Source of the DNA: Candidatus Woesearchaeota archaeon
GTDB taxonomy: Archaea; Nanobdellota; Nanobdellia; Woesearchaeales; SM23-78
Assembly: GCA_019322375.1 (NCBI GenBank)
Contig: JAHWIP010000019.1
Span: forward strand, 1-47,687
Direction of reading: 5' to 3'
Length of the DNA stretch: 47,687 bases
The notes under the pieces are model-generated. The model had not been told where the DNA came from and did not search any database. It saw only the letters and a program-made list of their open reading frames with translations. This document shows, piece after piece, positions 34,501-42,168 of this stretch (position 1 is its first letter; every line of letters begins with the position of its first letter). A program made the translations under genes and the position numbers.

Positions 34501-36629
34501 GGCCTAATTCCTTGCATATCATTATGGTCAATTTCGTTTTCAAATATCTTTATATCCCTGGCTCCTTTGGTCTGATTGCCAGGATACTCTGAATGTATTT
34601 CAATTCCATGGGCATAGTGAGGAGTCTCAGGGCTTCCTAGGCCCCAGCCATTATTACTAATATGATTATTAGGGCCAATGTCCACCCTGTAAATCATGCC
34701 ATACACAAAGATACCGTGATGATTATTATTGATTACCTGACAATTCTTAATAGTGATATCAGTTATAGGAGTCTCAAAGGCTTGTAGTAAAACACCAAAC
34801 TGCCGGTCATCTGCACTCATGGGTTCCTCACCCTTTAACGTAAGGTTTTCAAGGATAAGATGGTGAGGTGCAGTACTGCCTGATTCTCTAGCCCTAAAGG
34901 CTGCTGACCAGTCATTATTGCCTATAGCCTGTAGTTCTAAATTAGCAAACTTCAGATAACTCTTATCTCCTAATACATAAATAGGAAAATAATTATCAAC
35001 AATAGATACTATATCGTTTTGATATGCACTATAGGTAATGTAATTGTCTTCTGTTCCTGAATTAACAGGGCTGACTTGCTCGTTGTATGTCCCAGCCTTT
35101 ATAAAAACAGTTTCCCCTGCCTGAAGGGTATTCGCAGCCTTTTGAATAGTGCACCATGGCTCTGATTCTGTTCCAGGACCAGAATCAGAGCACCCGCTCT
35201 TGGCGACATAATAAGTATCGCCAAGTTGGAGTGCACAGTTATCCATATCATCTTGATATATCTGCTGTATTTCAGTTATGTTTAATGACCTGTTATATAT
35301 TTTTACTTCATCTATTGTGCCATTGAAATATTGACTACGGCCTCCAATATCAGTATATGATGCACTAAATAATTCTACAGCAGTTCCACTGCTTGAACCA
35401 TCAAATGTACCATTCAGGTATAATGTTAATTCTTCACGGGATTCATTTAAAACAAAAGCAGCATGATACCATGTATTATCAAGCAGAATTTGTGAGCCTG
35501 TTACATATAAATAATCTGTCCAAGACGCACTTATGTCTGTTCTAACCTCTAACCTGCTGTTTCGAACCCTAAACTGAATGACAGCAGAATTATTCAGATA
35601 TGAATAGTATAATGTTTGCATATCACTAACATCTTTTGAATTAAACCAAGTAACAACTGTGAAACCACCATTAAAATTAAGGTTATTATTATTTCCCATA
35701 GTAACATAATCACCTTCCCCATCAAAACTTACTCCCTGTCCGCATCTTCCTTCAGATATGTTATGAGCATCGTCTTGTTCTTGTCCATCATTGGCATCCC
35801 AGCTGTCAGTGTAGCCTCCTTCAAATGCCCAGTAAGATACTCCTCCGGAAGGTGCTCCGCAGCCACCATTTCCATCACACACCTGACCAAAAGCACAAGG
35901 AGTGCCTTCTGGATAATTAGAACAGGCCCCTAATACATTGCCTGTGCAGTTAGAAGCAGCTATGAACTGGCAGGCTTCGCAAGTATACATACTAACATCG
36001 TTGTCTTGTGCATCACAATCAATAGTATTAGCATCCTTGCAGTCACCAACATCCTCACACCTGTCATCTGTTATGTTTTCCTTGTTATAACAAGACTGCA
36101 CATCTGATGCATATGCTCCTTGTGTTCCTGTCTTGTTATACCATCCTGAGCAGTTAATTTCTTCACAATCATCATCATCTGTTCCTGCTCCGCCTTCGCA
36201 GAGCTCAGACGGTCCTTCTAAGTCAATGGCTCGTATGCTGATATTATCATTCTCTTTCTTGATAAGATTCCTGCCTTTACCAATAGCTCCGCTCACATTC
36301 TGGTCTAAGAAGACAACATAATCAAAATCCGGTGTTGTGATAATAATCTCTGTTTTGTTGTAAAGACTGATGCTGTAGTTGTATCCTTCAACATTCCATG
36401 GCAGGGAAAACTTCCTGGAGTAGTCTCCTTGAACAGAATGAGCCATTCTTATTTCAGTATTCACAACATTAGCAAGCCCTTCCATGGAAGCGTAGAGTCT
36501 TGCCTGTTGGGCTCCACTGATCTTGCCCTGGATAACCATGACAGTTCCCATAAAGATAAGGAACATAACACTTGTTATCATCACGAATTCAAGGCTGCTC
36601 TGTCCAAATTTTTTCTTTGGTAAACGCAT
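31581..36629 (-). CDS. Giant pilin-like surface adhesin with LamG and beta-helix domains
   Basis: 1682 residues. The N-terminus KKKFGQSSLEFVMITSVMFL is a class III signal, so the chain is probably processed and placed in a pilus-like filament. Residues about 155-260 are Cys-rich. Four LamG-type jelly rolls follow at about 260-465, 1035-1245, 1250-1465 and 1467-1682, each opening like VSYWAFEG and closing with IDEVKIYNRSL. A right-handed beta-helix (about 470-1030) separates the first two. Linkers are PPPPPP runs. NxS/T sites abound. Last gene of the second pilin operon; a tip adhesin or cell-contact protein is likely. Confidence 0.85.
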   Translation of the reverse strand: MRLPKKKFGQSSLEFVMITSVMFLIFMGTVMVIQGKISGAQQARLYASMEGLANVVNTEIRMAHSVQGDYSRKFSLPWNVEGYNYSISLYNKTEIIITTPDFDYVVFLDQNVSGAIGKGRNLIKKENDNISIRAIDLEGPSELCEGGAGTDDDDCEEINCSGWYNKTGTQGAYASDVQSCYNKENITDDRCEDVGDCKDANTIDCDAQDNDVSMYTCEACQFIAASNCTGNVLGACSNYPEGTPCAFGQVCDGNGGCGAPSGGVSYWAFEGGYTDSWDANDGQEQDDAHNISEGRCGQGVSFDGEGDYVTMGNNNNLNFNGGFTVVTWFNSKDVSDMQTLYYSYLNNSAVIQFRVRNSRLEVRTDISASWTDYLYVTGSQILLDNTWYHAAFVLNESREELTLYLNGTFDGSSSGTAVELFSASYTDIGGRSQYFNGTIDEVKIYNRSLNITEIQQIYQDDMDNCALQLGDTYYVAKSGCSDSGPGTESEPWCTIQKAANTLQAGETVFIKAGTYNEQVSPVNSGTEDNYITYSAYQNDIVSIVDNYFPIYVLGDKSYLKFANLELQAIGNNDWSAAFRARESGSTAPHHLILENLTLKGEEPMSADDRQFGVLLQAFETPITDITIKNCQVINNNHHGIFVYGMIYRVDIGPNNHISNNGWGLGSPETPHYAHGIEIHSEYPGNQTKGARDIKIFENEIDHNDMQGIRPAWCRRIHIKDNYLHYNGATGINLENQVNESVIENNIAEYNVQVYSYETGTWLDESNYVVIQNNIFRHNKFGFMTQGSSQIIIRNNEIYENNRGVSDIYQAQGAYIRWGTYDNILVHNTFYENCDQTGAFGDLTIGRVNNVVRPTVKNNIISEANCLYDLWVNLETDYTSDYNNYYNTKPLNINWKDSAMNWPQYVSASGQDTHSINENPLFENPGSGNFNLQSNSPCIDKGTFLTTVTSSSGSGTSLQVEDARYFTDGMGIIEGDLIKVGTNPLNRITDVDYSTNTITLEQSITWNNGDAVTYPYYGTAPDIGAIEYNETIPTGEVSYWAFEGNLDDAWPGSNNGGTLESGATYSTGMCGQGVKLDGVGAYVQIPENDNLDMRTNNFTIALWVNTSDTSLLEVLLIKEESMGSYRLRKRTNGVFRVDINDGVNSVTSTNDGTAFDDGEWHHLAVVFDRSAGTMTRYLDGSVNGSINDISSVGDIDNNDGMEIGSDDGSDNFLTGTIDEVKIYNRTLSAIEIQQMYQNDVDTCVPPPPPPTGEVAYWALDGNEQDQWGGNTGDLYGTPSYVVGKCDQNLRFDSDDDYMEVSGFHIPNETGERTVMAWVKILEEDAVTFNMHFIVSDSAENSPVDDNGISLLYRYDDFWVYAYDNNEDRSDIRLVDNPNPDSWYHLAVVHNNTDLIGYVNGSVVGTTPCIGSILCTKPFRIGNFGNGYSHFGGIIDEVKIYNKSLSESEIQAIYQDDMDNCLPPPPPPSEVAYFKFDGNYLDEWNNNHGNPVGNPSFGTGQCSQGVELDAAESDYVNVPDENLDFEAPDHTLMAWVNFNNWAGSNTDVIFANSGLQWTGSLSLYRTSSDDMRFVVRDTSGATTARDVQQDVSSLSGWHHVAAVISTQNPVSGSNYMELYIDGSNAGNFDNGNADGIWTPDTGLDFKIGASTQGSGGYADGTIDEVKIFNRTLSQAEIVAEMNCP

Positions 36630-36657
36630 CTTATAATTTTTTTCTTATTCTCCTTTA

Positions 36658-37071
36658 TTAATTATTAACACTAATGGTGTAGTTTGTTGAGGTTCCTTGT
36701 TTCTCTATAACATTCCATCCTTTTCTTATTTTCCCGCTCACATTATGCTCTAAGAAGAGGATGTACTCAAGGTCCTCTACTTTTATTGTTATCTCACTAT
36801 TATTATGCATTAATAAGTATTCGTTTTCATTAATTGTTTCAGGAATAAAAAACTTTCTGGAATAAAACCCCTGGCTGGCCTTTGCGTTTTGTACTTCTGC
36901 AAGTATAAGATTGCCAAGTTCCCCTGTTTTAACATATGTTTTTTGTTTTTTAGAATCAGCCACTTGTTTTTGTATCATAATCAGGGCTCCCAGGGATATA
37001 AGAAAAACAGCGCCTAATACTAGTATAAACTCAGTACTGCTCTGACCCTTTTTCCTCTTTAACATAATCAT
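36658..37071 (-). CDS. Pilin-like protein with class III signal
   Basis: 137 residues. LKRKKGQSSTEFILVLGAVF is a class III signal with the Gly/Gln cut and Glu at +5. After the helix comes a short strand-rich domain with NxS/T sites. Residues 90-125 (ITIKVEDLEYILFLEHNVSG) resemble the matching region of the giant adhesin just downstream, so both share a stalk-like domain. Overlaps the upstream pilin gene by four bases. Confidence 0.8.
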   Translation of the reverse strand: MIMLKRKKGQSSTEFILVLGAVFLISLGALIMIQKQVADSKKQKTYVKTGELGNLILAEVQNAKASQGFYSRKFFIPETINENEYLLMHNNSEITIKVEDLEYILFLEHNVSGKIRKGWNVIEKQGTSTNYTISVNN

Positions 37072-37499
37072 CTTGTCTCATTAATAAACACAAAATCCCC
37101 CATTGAAACTATTCTTATAATATTAAGCCCTGGATGCGGGGAGTCACTAATGTTGCCTCCATTAGGCGTTGTCATGTTAATCTCAGAGAAGAAAACAGCT
37201 TCACTAAGCCCGGAATGAGAATTATACTCTATTACCAGTTCATAGTTGTTAAGCACATAAATATTTCTCACGTTGTCAGGCACAGTTGTTTCAAGGGTTA
37301 CCCAGGTGTTCTCCCCAATATAATAAACCTTTTCAACACCATCCATAATCTCATTGCCCAGCATGTTGATTTGTGAGCGCGTAAGTTCATCACTAGACCT
37401 CACAGAGTAGTTATAGAACAGCATTGCTCCAGGAACTATTAGCACCATGGCAATAGCCACCACAAGCACATACTCAAATGCTCCCTGTCCTTTTTTCAA
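37068..37499 (-). CDS. Pilin-like protein with class III signal
   Basis: 143 residues. KKGQGAFEYVLVVAIAMVLI is the class III signal and helix, followed by a compact beta-rich domain. Start is TTG with GAGG a short way ahead. First of three class III signal proteins in this operon, which lacks its own ATPase or platform and so may use the machine encoded at 13.9-17.3 kb. Confidence 0.8.
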   Translation of the reverse strand: MKKGQGAFEYVLVVAIAMVLIVPGAMLFYNYSVRSSDELTRSQINMLGNEIMDGVEKVYYIGENTWVTLETTVPDNVRNIYVLNNYELVIEYNSHSGLSEAVFFSEINMTTPNGGNISDSPHPGLNIIRIVSMGDFVFINETR

Positions 37500-37520
37500 G
37501 ATAAAAACCTCTTTTTTATT

Positions 37521-37588
37521 GATTAATGATTAATCTCATTTCTTAGTATATATATTTTACTATCTTTATCTTACCAAAACATTTAAAT
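37521..37588. promoter_or_regulatory. Divergent promoter region with palindrome
   Basis: GATTAATGATTAATC (37521-37535) is a palindrome with seven-base arms around one base. Further right, a minus-strand TATA ATATATATACT (about 37545-37555) fits the pilin operon, and TTTAAAT (37582-37588), about 27 bases before the ATG at 37612, fits a leaderless rightward gene. Confidence 0.45.
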
Positions 37589-37611
37589 CAAGGTTTAGGT
37601 TAACCTCTTGC

Positions 37612-38523
37612 ATGGTCAAGAAAATTGTGGTTACCCAAACACTGGATCTTTTACCTGATCAGAAAAAACGATTAGAAGCACTTGGTAAAGTGAGTTATTA
37701 CAATGACATTGCTAAAACACCAGAAGAATGGCTTGAACGCTGTAAAGGAGCAGATATTGTCCTTTCAGGCAAATTCGGGCTTAAACAGAAAATCTATGAG
37801 TTACCCAACACCTTTTTTTCATTGCCTTTTGTAGGGATTGGTTGGATTGATAAGAAGAAATTAAAGCAAAATAAGGTCACTGTATCTTACTGCCCTGGCT
37901 GTAACAAGGATGCTGTTAGTGAATGGGTAATAGGGATGTTGCTTACCTTATTTAGAGAATTCAATATTTATATCAATAGTACAAATTTTAACAAAACCAC
38001 CCCTCCCCCACCTAAACTAGGATTAACCAATAAGAAAGTTTGTATTCTGGGCAAAGGGAACATTGGATCAAGAGTCAGGAAAATATGCTCTGCTTTTGAT
38101 ATGCAAACAGATTATTTTAGAAGAGGAGATGATTTAATAGAAAAAGTAAAAGATTCTGATGTGATAATAGATTGCTTGGGCTCAAATAAGACTACGTGGG
38201 GTCTTTTAAACAGAAAATTCTTCCAGTCATTGAAAAAAGGCTCTTATTTCTTAACAATAACTAGTTCAAAAATATATGATGTGGATGCTATGATAGAAGC
38301 ATTAGACCAAGGAATACTTGCAGGAGCAGCCAATGATTCAGGATCAATCCCTATAGGAGACACAAAGGATCCTTTCTACCAAAAACTACTCAAACATCCA
38401 AAAATCTTGGTAACACCACACATAGCTTTTTTAACAGATGTTACCTGTAGAGTTGCAAATGATATGATGATTGATAATGTAGAGGCTTGGCTTAAAGGAA
38501 AACCAATAAATCTAGTAGAATAA
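37612..38523 (+). CDS. D-2-hydroxyacid dehydrogenase-like protein
   Basis: 303 residues. The NAD-binding Rossmann core starts with VCILGKGNIGSRV (142-154). DPFYQKLLKHPKILVTPHIAF contains the late His of the family. At the spot where the catalytic Arg is expected (NxxRG in most members) the sequence reads ITSSKIYDVDA, so Arg is missing and Lys may replace it. The N-terminal half matches the substrate domain poorly. It may be a divergent or changed enzyme acting on 2-hydroxy or 2-oxo acids. Confidence 0.75.
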   Translation: MVKKIVVTQTLDLLPDQKKRLEALGKVSYYNDIAKTPEEWLERCKGADIVLSGKFGLKQKIYELPNTFFSLPFVGIGWIDKKKLKQNKVTVSYCPGCNKDAVSEWVIGMLLTLFREFNIYINSTNFNKTTPPPPKLGLTNKKVCILGKGNIGSRVRKICSAFDMQTDYFRRGDDLIEKVKDSDVIIDCLGSNKTTWGLLNRKFFQSLKKGSYFLTITSSKIYDVDAMIEALDQGILAGAANDSGSIPIGDTKDPFYQKLLKHPKILVTPHIAFLTDVTCRVANDMMIDNVEAWLKGKPINLVE

Positions 38524-38581
38524 AATTAATTCTTCACCAAAACAAAAACATTTATTAATAGTTATTTATCCCAACTCGGTA

Positions 38582-39613
38582 ATGGCTTTATCGCGCAGGG
38601 AGAGAAGGGAGCAGAGGAGAAAGCTGTTAAAAGAGCAGAGGCTTGAGCAGCTAAGAGGCTTTGAGGAAAAGGAAAAACAGTTTGAAGCAAAGAAGAAGTA
38701 TAAAGGACTTCTTGGGTTTTATGACAAGCAGTACAAAAAATTGTTGTTCATTCCTTTTATTATTCTTCTAATAGCAATAATCAGCATTGTTGTGCATGCT
38801 GGTATCACAGGAGACTTTATTAACAGGGGTGTTAGTCTTAAAGGAGGCATTGTTATCACTGTTCCTGTGGCTGAACCAGTAAGTGTTGATGAAATAGAGG
38901 CTTTGCTTGCTTCTAGTTTTCCAGCAGATGACATTGATGTCAGGAGCATTGCAGAGTTTGGAGAGCAAAAAGCAATTATCATCAGCTCTGACAATCTTGG
39001 GCTTGAGAAAAATGTTCTTGAAGCTCTTGAGGAAAAGCTTCCTGATGCAAAAGAAAATGCTTCAACAGAAACAACAGGCCCCAGCCTTGGAGCAGGGTTT
39101 TTCAAGCAGACCATGATAGCCCTGGTGATTGCTTTTGTGTTCATGGGCATTGTAATCTTTCTTTATTTCAGGACTTTTATTCCCAGCATGGCAGCAATCC
39201 TTGCTGTGTTCTCAGATATTGTTGTGACCCTGGCCATAGTTAACCTGCTTGGGATAAAGCTGAGCACTGCTGGCATAGCAGCTTTTCTGATGCTCATAGG
39301 TTATAGTGTTGATACTGACATCCTGCTTAGCACAAGGGTGCTGAAGAGAAAGGAAGGAACAGTCTTTCAAAGAATCCTGAGTGCTGCAAAAACAGGGCTT
39401 ACCATGAATGCCACTACTTTGGTGGCTGTAATCATAGCCCTTATCCTTTCCCAGTCTGAGATTATAAGACAGATAATGATAATCCTGCTCATAGGCTTAC
39501 TGGTTGATGTTATTAATACCTGGCTTCAGAACACTGGCTTGTTAAGATACTACCTTGAGTATAAGAAAAAGAGGCCTGCAAAGGCACAAGCAGCAGGGGT
39601 GAGTGAGGAATAA
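38582..39613 (+). CDS. secF: Protein-export membrane protein SecF
   Basis: 343 residues. A basic cytosolic head (1-55) is unusual in length. One helix follows, then the extracytoplasmic domain and a five-helix block; TTGPSLGAGFFKQTMIALVI and GYSVDTDILLSTRVLKRK are signatures of SecF. Works with SecD to help protein release during Sec export, fitting the many secreted proteins here. TATA TTTATTAATA at 38551-38560, about 27 bases upstream, suggests a leaderless message. secD follows nine bases later. Confidence 0.93.
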   Translation: MALSRRERREQRRKLLKEQRLEQLRGFEEKEKQFEAKKKYKGLLGFYDKQYKKLLFIPFIILLIAIISIVVHAGITGDFINRGVSLKGGIVITVPVAEPVSVDEIEALLASSFPADDIDVRSIAEFGEQKAIIISSDNLGLEKNVLEALEEKLPDAKENASTETTGPSLGAGFFKQTMIALVIAFVFMGIVIFLYFRTFIPSMAAILAVFSDIVVTLAIVNLLGIKLSTAGIAAFLMLIGYSVDTDILLSTRVLKRKEGTVFQRILSAAKTGLTMNATTLVAVIIALILSQSEIIRQIMIILLIGLLVDVINTWLQNTGLLRYYLEYKKKRPAKAQAAGVSEE

Positions 39614-39621
39614 AATAAAAA

Positions 39622-41328
39622 ATGGGTAAACTCAAAAAAGCAACAAGAAATGTAAGAGTAATTCTTCTGGTAGTCTTCTTAGTGCTGGCACTCATAGCTA
39701 TTCATCCAAATCCATGGGCAAAAGGATTAGCAGTAAGAAGTGTTGCTAAGAACAGCTCTGCAAGCATTGCAGGCATCCAAAGCCCAACACCAGGCATTTC
39801 TCCTATGAGCAGAGAAAGAATATTACTGATTAATAACAGGCCTATTAATTCAGAAAAGGATTATTTTGATTTTGTGAACACATTAGAGGTTAACAGGTCT
39901 TTCACTATTAAGACTAGTAAAAATATTTACAAGTTAACAGCTCTGCCAGAGTACAAAATAACTTATCTTAATGAAACAGAGCTAAAGAATGTAACCAGGC
40001 AGGTTTATAATGAGACCACAAATGAAACAATAAACATAACAGAAACAAAAGAAGTGCAAAAGTTTGAAAAAGAAATAATAGGGGTGGCAGACATTGGCCT
40101 GAGCCTGTACCAAGCGCCCACAACCAATATCAGGCAGGGGCTTGACCTGAGCGGAGGAAGCAGGGTTGTATTGGCACCAGAAGGAAAAATAGACCAGCAA
40201 GACCTTGAATTCACTATTGATAATATAAAGCAAAGGCTTAATGTTTTCGGCTTGACAGACATCCTTGTAAGACCAGCCTCTGACCTGGAAGGCAATGACT
40301 TTATAATTGTTGAAATAGCAGGAGCAACCAAAGAAGAGGTAAGAGAGCTGCTGGCAAAGCAAGGCAAGTTTGAGGCAAGAATAGCTAATAAATCTGTTTT
40401 TAAGGGAGGCAATGATGTAACTTATGTGTGCAGAAGCCCTGAGTGCTCAGGCATAGACCCGCAAGTGGGCTGCGGGCAAACACCAGATGGAGACTGGACT
40501 TGCAGGTTCAGGTTTAGCATAGCCTTAAGCCCAGGAGCAGCACAAGCACAAGCAGATGCAACCAAGGACCTGGATGTTGTTGTTGAAAATGAGCAGAGCT
40601 ACTTGTCAGAATCATTATTATTATATCTTGATGATGAACTAGTGGATGAGCTAAGAATAGGAGCAGAACTAAAAGGAAACCCTGTGACTGATATAAGCAT
40701 CTCAGGAAGCGGGGCAGGAACAACACAGCAGGCAGCCATGACAGATGCTCTTAGTAATATGAAAAGATTGCAGACCATCCTGATAACAGGCAGCCTGCCA
40801 GTAAAACTGGAAATAGTAAAAACAGATAACATAAGCCCGGTGCTAGGAGAAGAGTTTATCAGGAATGCCCTGCTCATAGGAATAGTAGCTATATTTGCAG
40901 TAGCCATAACAGTCTTTGTCAGGTACAGGAAACTAGTAGTAAGTGTTCCCATGATAATAAACATGGCATCAGAAGCCATAATAATATTAGGCGTGGCAGC
41001 TCTTATAGGCTGGAACCTTGACTTGGCAGCAATAGCAGGAATAATAATCGCCATAGGAACAGGAGTGGACCATCAAATCGTGATAGCAGATGAAACCTTG
41101 ACAGGAGAAAGAGCCAAGTATACAAGCTGGAAGGACAAACTAAAAAAAGCATTTTTCATAATCTTTGCAGCTTACTTCACAACAGTTGTTGCAATGCTCC
41201 CATTATGGTTTGCAGGAGCAGGCTTGCTAAAAGGATTTGCATTAACAACCATCCTGGGAGTAAGCATAGGAGTGCTAATAACAAGACCAGCATTTGCAGC
41301 AATAATAGAAATCTTTACGCAAGACTAA
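39622..41328 (+). CDS. secD: Protein-export membrane protein SecD
   Basis: 568 residues. One N-terminal helix, a large extracytoplasmic domain starting near LRQGLDLSGG-type NIRQGLDLSGGSRVVLAPEG, and a C-terminal six-helix block with AIGTGVDHQIVIADE. Residues about 265-295 hold four Cys (YVCRSPECSG, VGCGQTPDGDWTC) that may form disulfides. Partner of SecF in the same operon. Its stop codon is immediately followed by the first base of tRNA-Val. Confidence 0.94.
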   Translation: MGKLKKATRNVRVILLVVFLVLALIAIHPNPWAKGLAVRSVAKNSSASIAGIQSPTPGISPMSRERILLINNRPINSEKDYFDFVNTLEVNRSFTIKTSKNIYKLTALPEYKITYLNETELKNVTRQVYNETTNETINITETKEVQKFEKEIIGVADIGLSLYQAPTTNIRQGLDLSGGSRVVLAPEGKIDQQDLEFTIDNIKQRLNVFGLTDILVRPASDLEGNDFIIVEIAGATKEEVRELLAKQGKFEARIANKSVFKGGNDVTYVCRSPECSGIDPQVGCGQTPDGDWTCRFRFSIALSPGAAQAQADATKDLDVVVENEQSYLSESLLLYLDDELVDELRIGAELKGNPVTDISISGSGAGTTQQAAMTDALSNMKRLQTILITGSLPVKLEIVKTDNISPVLGEEFIRNALLIGIVAIFAVAITVFVRYRKLVVSVPMIINMASEAIIILGVAALIGWNLDLAAIAGIIIAIGTGVDHQIVIADETLTGERAKYTSWKDKLKKAFFIIFAAYFTTVVAMLPLWFAGAGLLKGFALTTILGVSIGVLITRPAFAAIIEIFTQD

Positions 41329-41415
41329 GGGCCTGTGGTCTAGTGGTATGACGTCGCCTTGACGAGCATTGCCTCAGAATGGCGGAAGTCGCCGGTTCGA
41401 TCCCGGTCAGGCCCA
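41329..41415 (+). tRNA. tRNA-Val(GAC) with 15-base intron
   Basis: Acceptor GGGCCTG pairs with CAGGCCC (41408-41414), discriminator A at 41415, CCA not encoded. Anticodon stem TCGCC/GGCGG and loop TTGACG-T carry anticodon GAC (41361-41363). Between positions 37 and 38 lies AGCATTGCCTCAGAA (41365-41379). The archaeal bulge-helix-bulge is readable: core TTGA/TCAG, bulges CGA and AAT. T arm is GCCGG/CCGGT. It starts the base after the secD stop, so it may be cut from that message. Confidence 0.9.
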
Positions 41416-41524
41416 TGCTAACAAAAATAAAAACATTTTTGAATCTTCATTTAAAAACATGAAGATAATAATAAACTATATAAATTTAGAAAATAATAAT
41501 TATAAAAAAGAGGTTAAAGAAAAA

Positions 41525-41962
41525 ATGTTTTTGCAAGTTCTGCAGGGAGTATTTGCAATGGCAAACACTTTCATAGCTTTGTTCATAGTAATATATGCAC
41601 TTCTCTTCTTAAAACAGACCAAGAGCCACAAGGACAGAAGGCCGTGGGATTACCTGATAGTGGCGAGCATAATCTACCTTGCTTATACATTGCTAACAAT
41701 GCTTCTCACCATATACGATGTGAGAAACCTGTTCAATCTTAGCATAGGAGAGCTAAGCATCTTTTTCCAGTTCCTGTACACAGGGCTGATATTATTAGCC
41801 TTTATAAGCCAGACTGATTTAATCTTTAAGAACGAGATAATAATCATAACAAGAAGGCTTGAGCCAGGGCAAAAAGAAGAAATAGATGTTCATATAGGCG
41901 GGAAGTCAAAGAAAGAAAAAACCTCTAAAAAAGAAAAGAAAAGCAAAGTTTATATATCATAA
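41525..41962 (+). CDS. Small membrane protein of unknown function
   Basis: 145 residues from the ATG at 41525, supported by GAGGT 10 bases ahead and by a TATA element at 41478-41486; earlier in-frame starts lie upstream of that TATA or inside tRNA-Val. Three hydrophobic helices (about 8-28, 45-68, 76-95) are followed by a cytoplasmic Lys/Glu-rich tail of 45 residues. Its last codons overlap the TATA element of tRNA-Gly. No family recognised. Confidence 0.7.
   Translation: MFLQVLQGVFAMANTFIALFIVIYALLFLKQTKSHKDRRPWDYLIVASIIYLAYTLLTMLLTIYDVRNLFNLSIGELSIFFQFLYTGLILLAFISQTDLIFKNEIIIITRRLEPGQKEEIDVHIGGKSKKEKTSKKEKKSKVYIS
41948..41958 (+). promoter_or_regulatory. TATA box of tRNA-Gly
   Basis: GTTTATATATC lies 29-39 bases before the tRNA start, inside the final codons of the membrane-protein gene. 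Confidence 0.55.
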
Positions 41963-41986
41963 AAAAGCCCCTTCTCATACTCATTT

Positions 41987-42108
41987 GCGCCGGTAGTTTA
42001 GTGGTTTAACCTTTTCCACGTAGGCAAAAGGTTAGCACAAATGATACGAGCTTGCCAAAATTTATATGCAGAAAGCTTGAGACCCGGGTTCGATTCCCGG
42101 TCGGCGCA
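41987..42108 (+). tRNA. tRNA-Gly(GCC) with two introns
   Basis: Acceptor GCGCCGG pairs with TCGGCGC (42101-42107), discriminator A, CCA not encoded. Removing 42006-42040 (35 bases, in the D loop, about position 20/21) and 42058-42073 (16 bases, position 37/38) gives a 71-base tRNA with D arm GTTTAGTGGTATGAT, anticodon stem CGAGC/GCTTG, loop TTGCCAA and T arm CCGGG/CCCGG. Intron 2 has a clear splice motif (core TTGC/GCAG, bulges CAA and AAA). Intron 1 has a nine-base stem (42007-42015 with 42026-42034) and a shorter GTG/CAC core; its 5' edge could move by one base. Confidence 0.85.
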
Positions 42109-42111
42109 TTC
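42093..42111 (+). repeat. Direct repeat, tRNA-Gly 3' end copy
   Basis: The functional tRNA 3' end, ATTCCCGGTCGGCGCATTC. It recurs at 42927-42945 with 17 of 19 bases the same. Together they flank the lipoprotein gene. Confidence 0.6.
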
Positions 42112-42168
42112 ATTTCTTTTCTTGAATAATAAACTTTATTAAGGATATTACTTTATTATTATTTTAGA

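Noticed and set aside
33000..36500. Splitting the giant surface gene into several genes
   Set aside because: The frame is continuous over 5 kb with matching domain borders and Pro-rich linkers; no internal stop or frameshift is seen.
41369..41524. N-terminal extension of the small membrane protein
   Set aside because: The extra codons run from inside tRNA-Val and across a TATA element; the ATG at 41525 has a ribosome site.
41987..42108. Reading the tRNA as tRNA-Trp with anticodon CCA in the first hairpin
   Set aside because: AACCTTTT/AAAAGGTT gives a hairpin, but the loop size, D arm and variable region do not fit; two introns and anticodon GCC give a complete normal tRNA.
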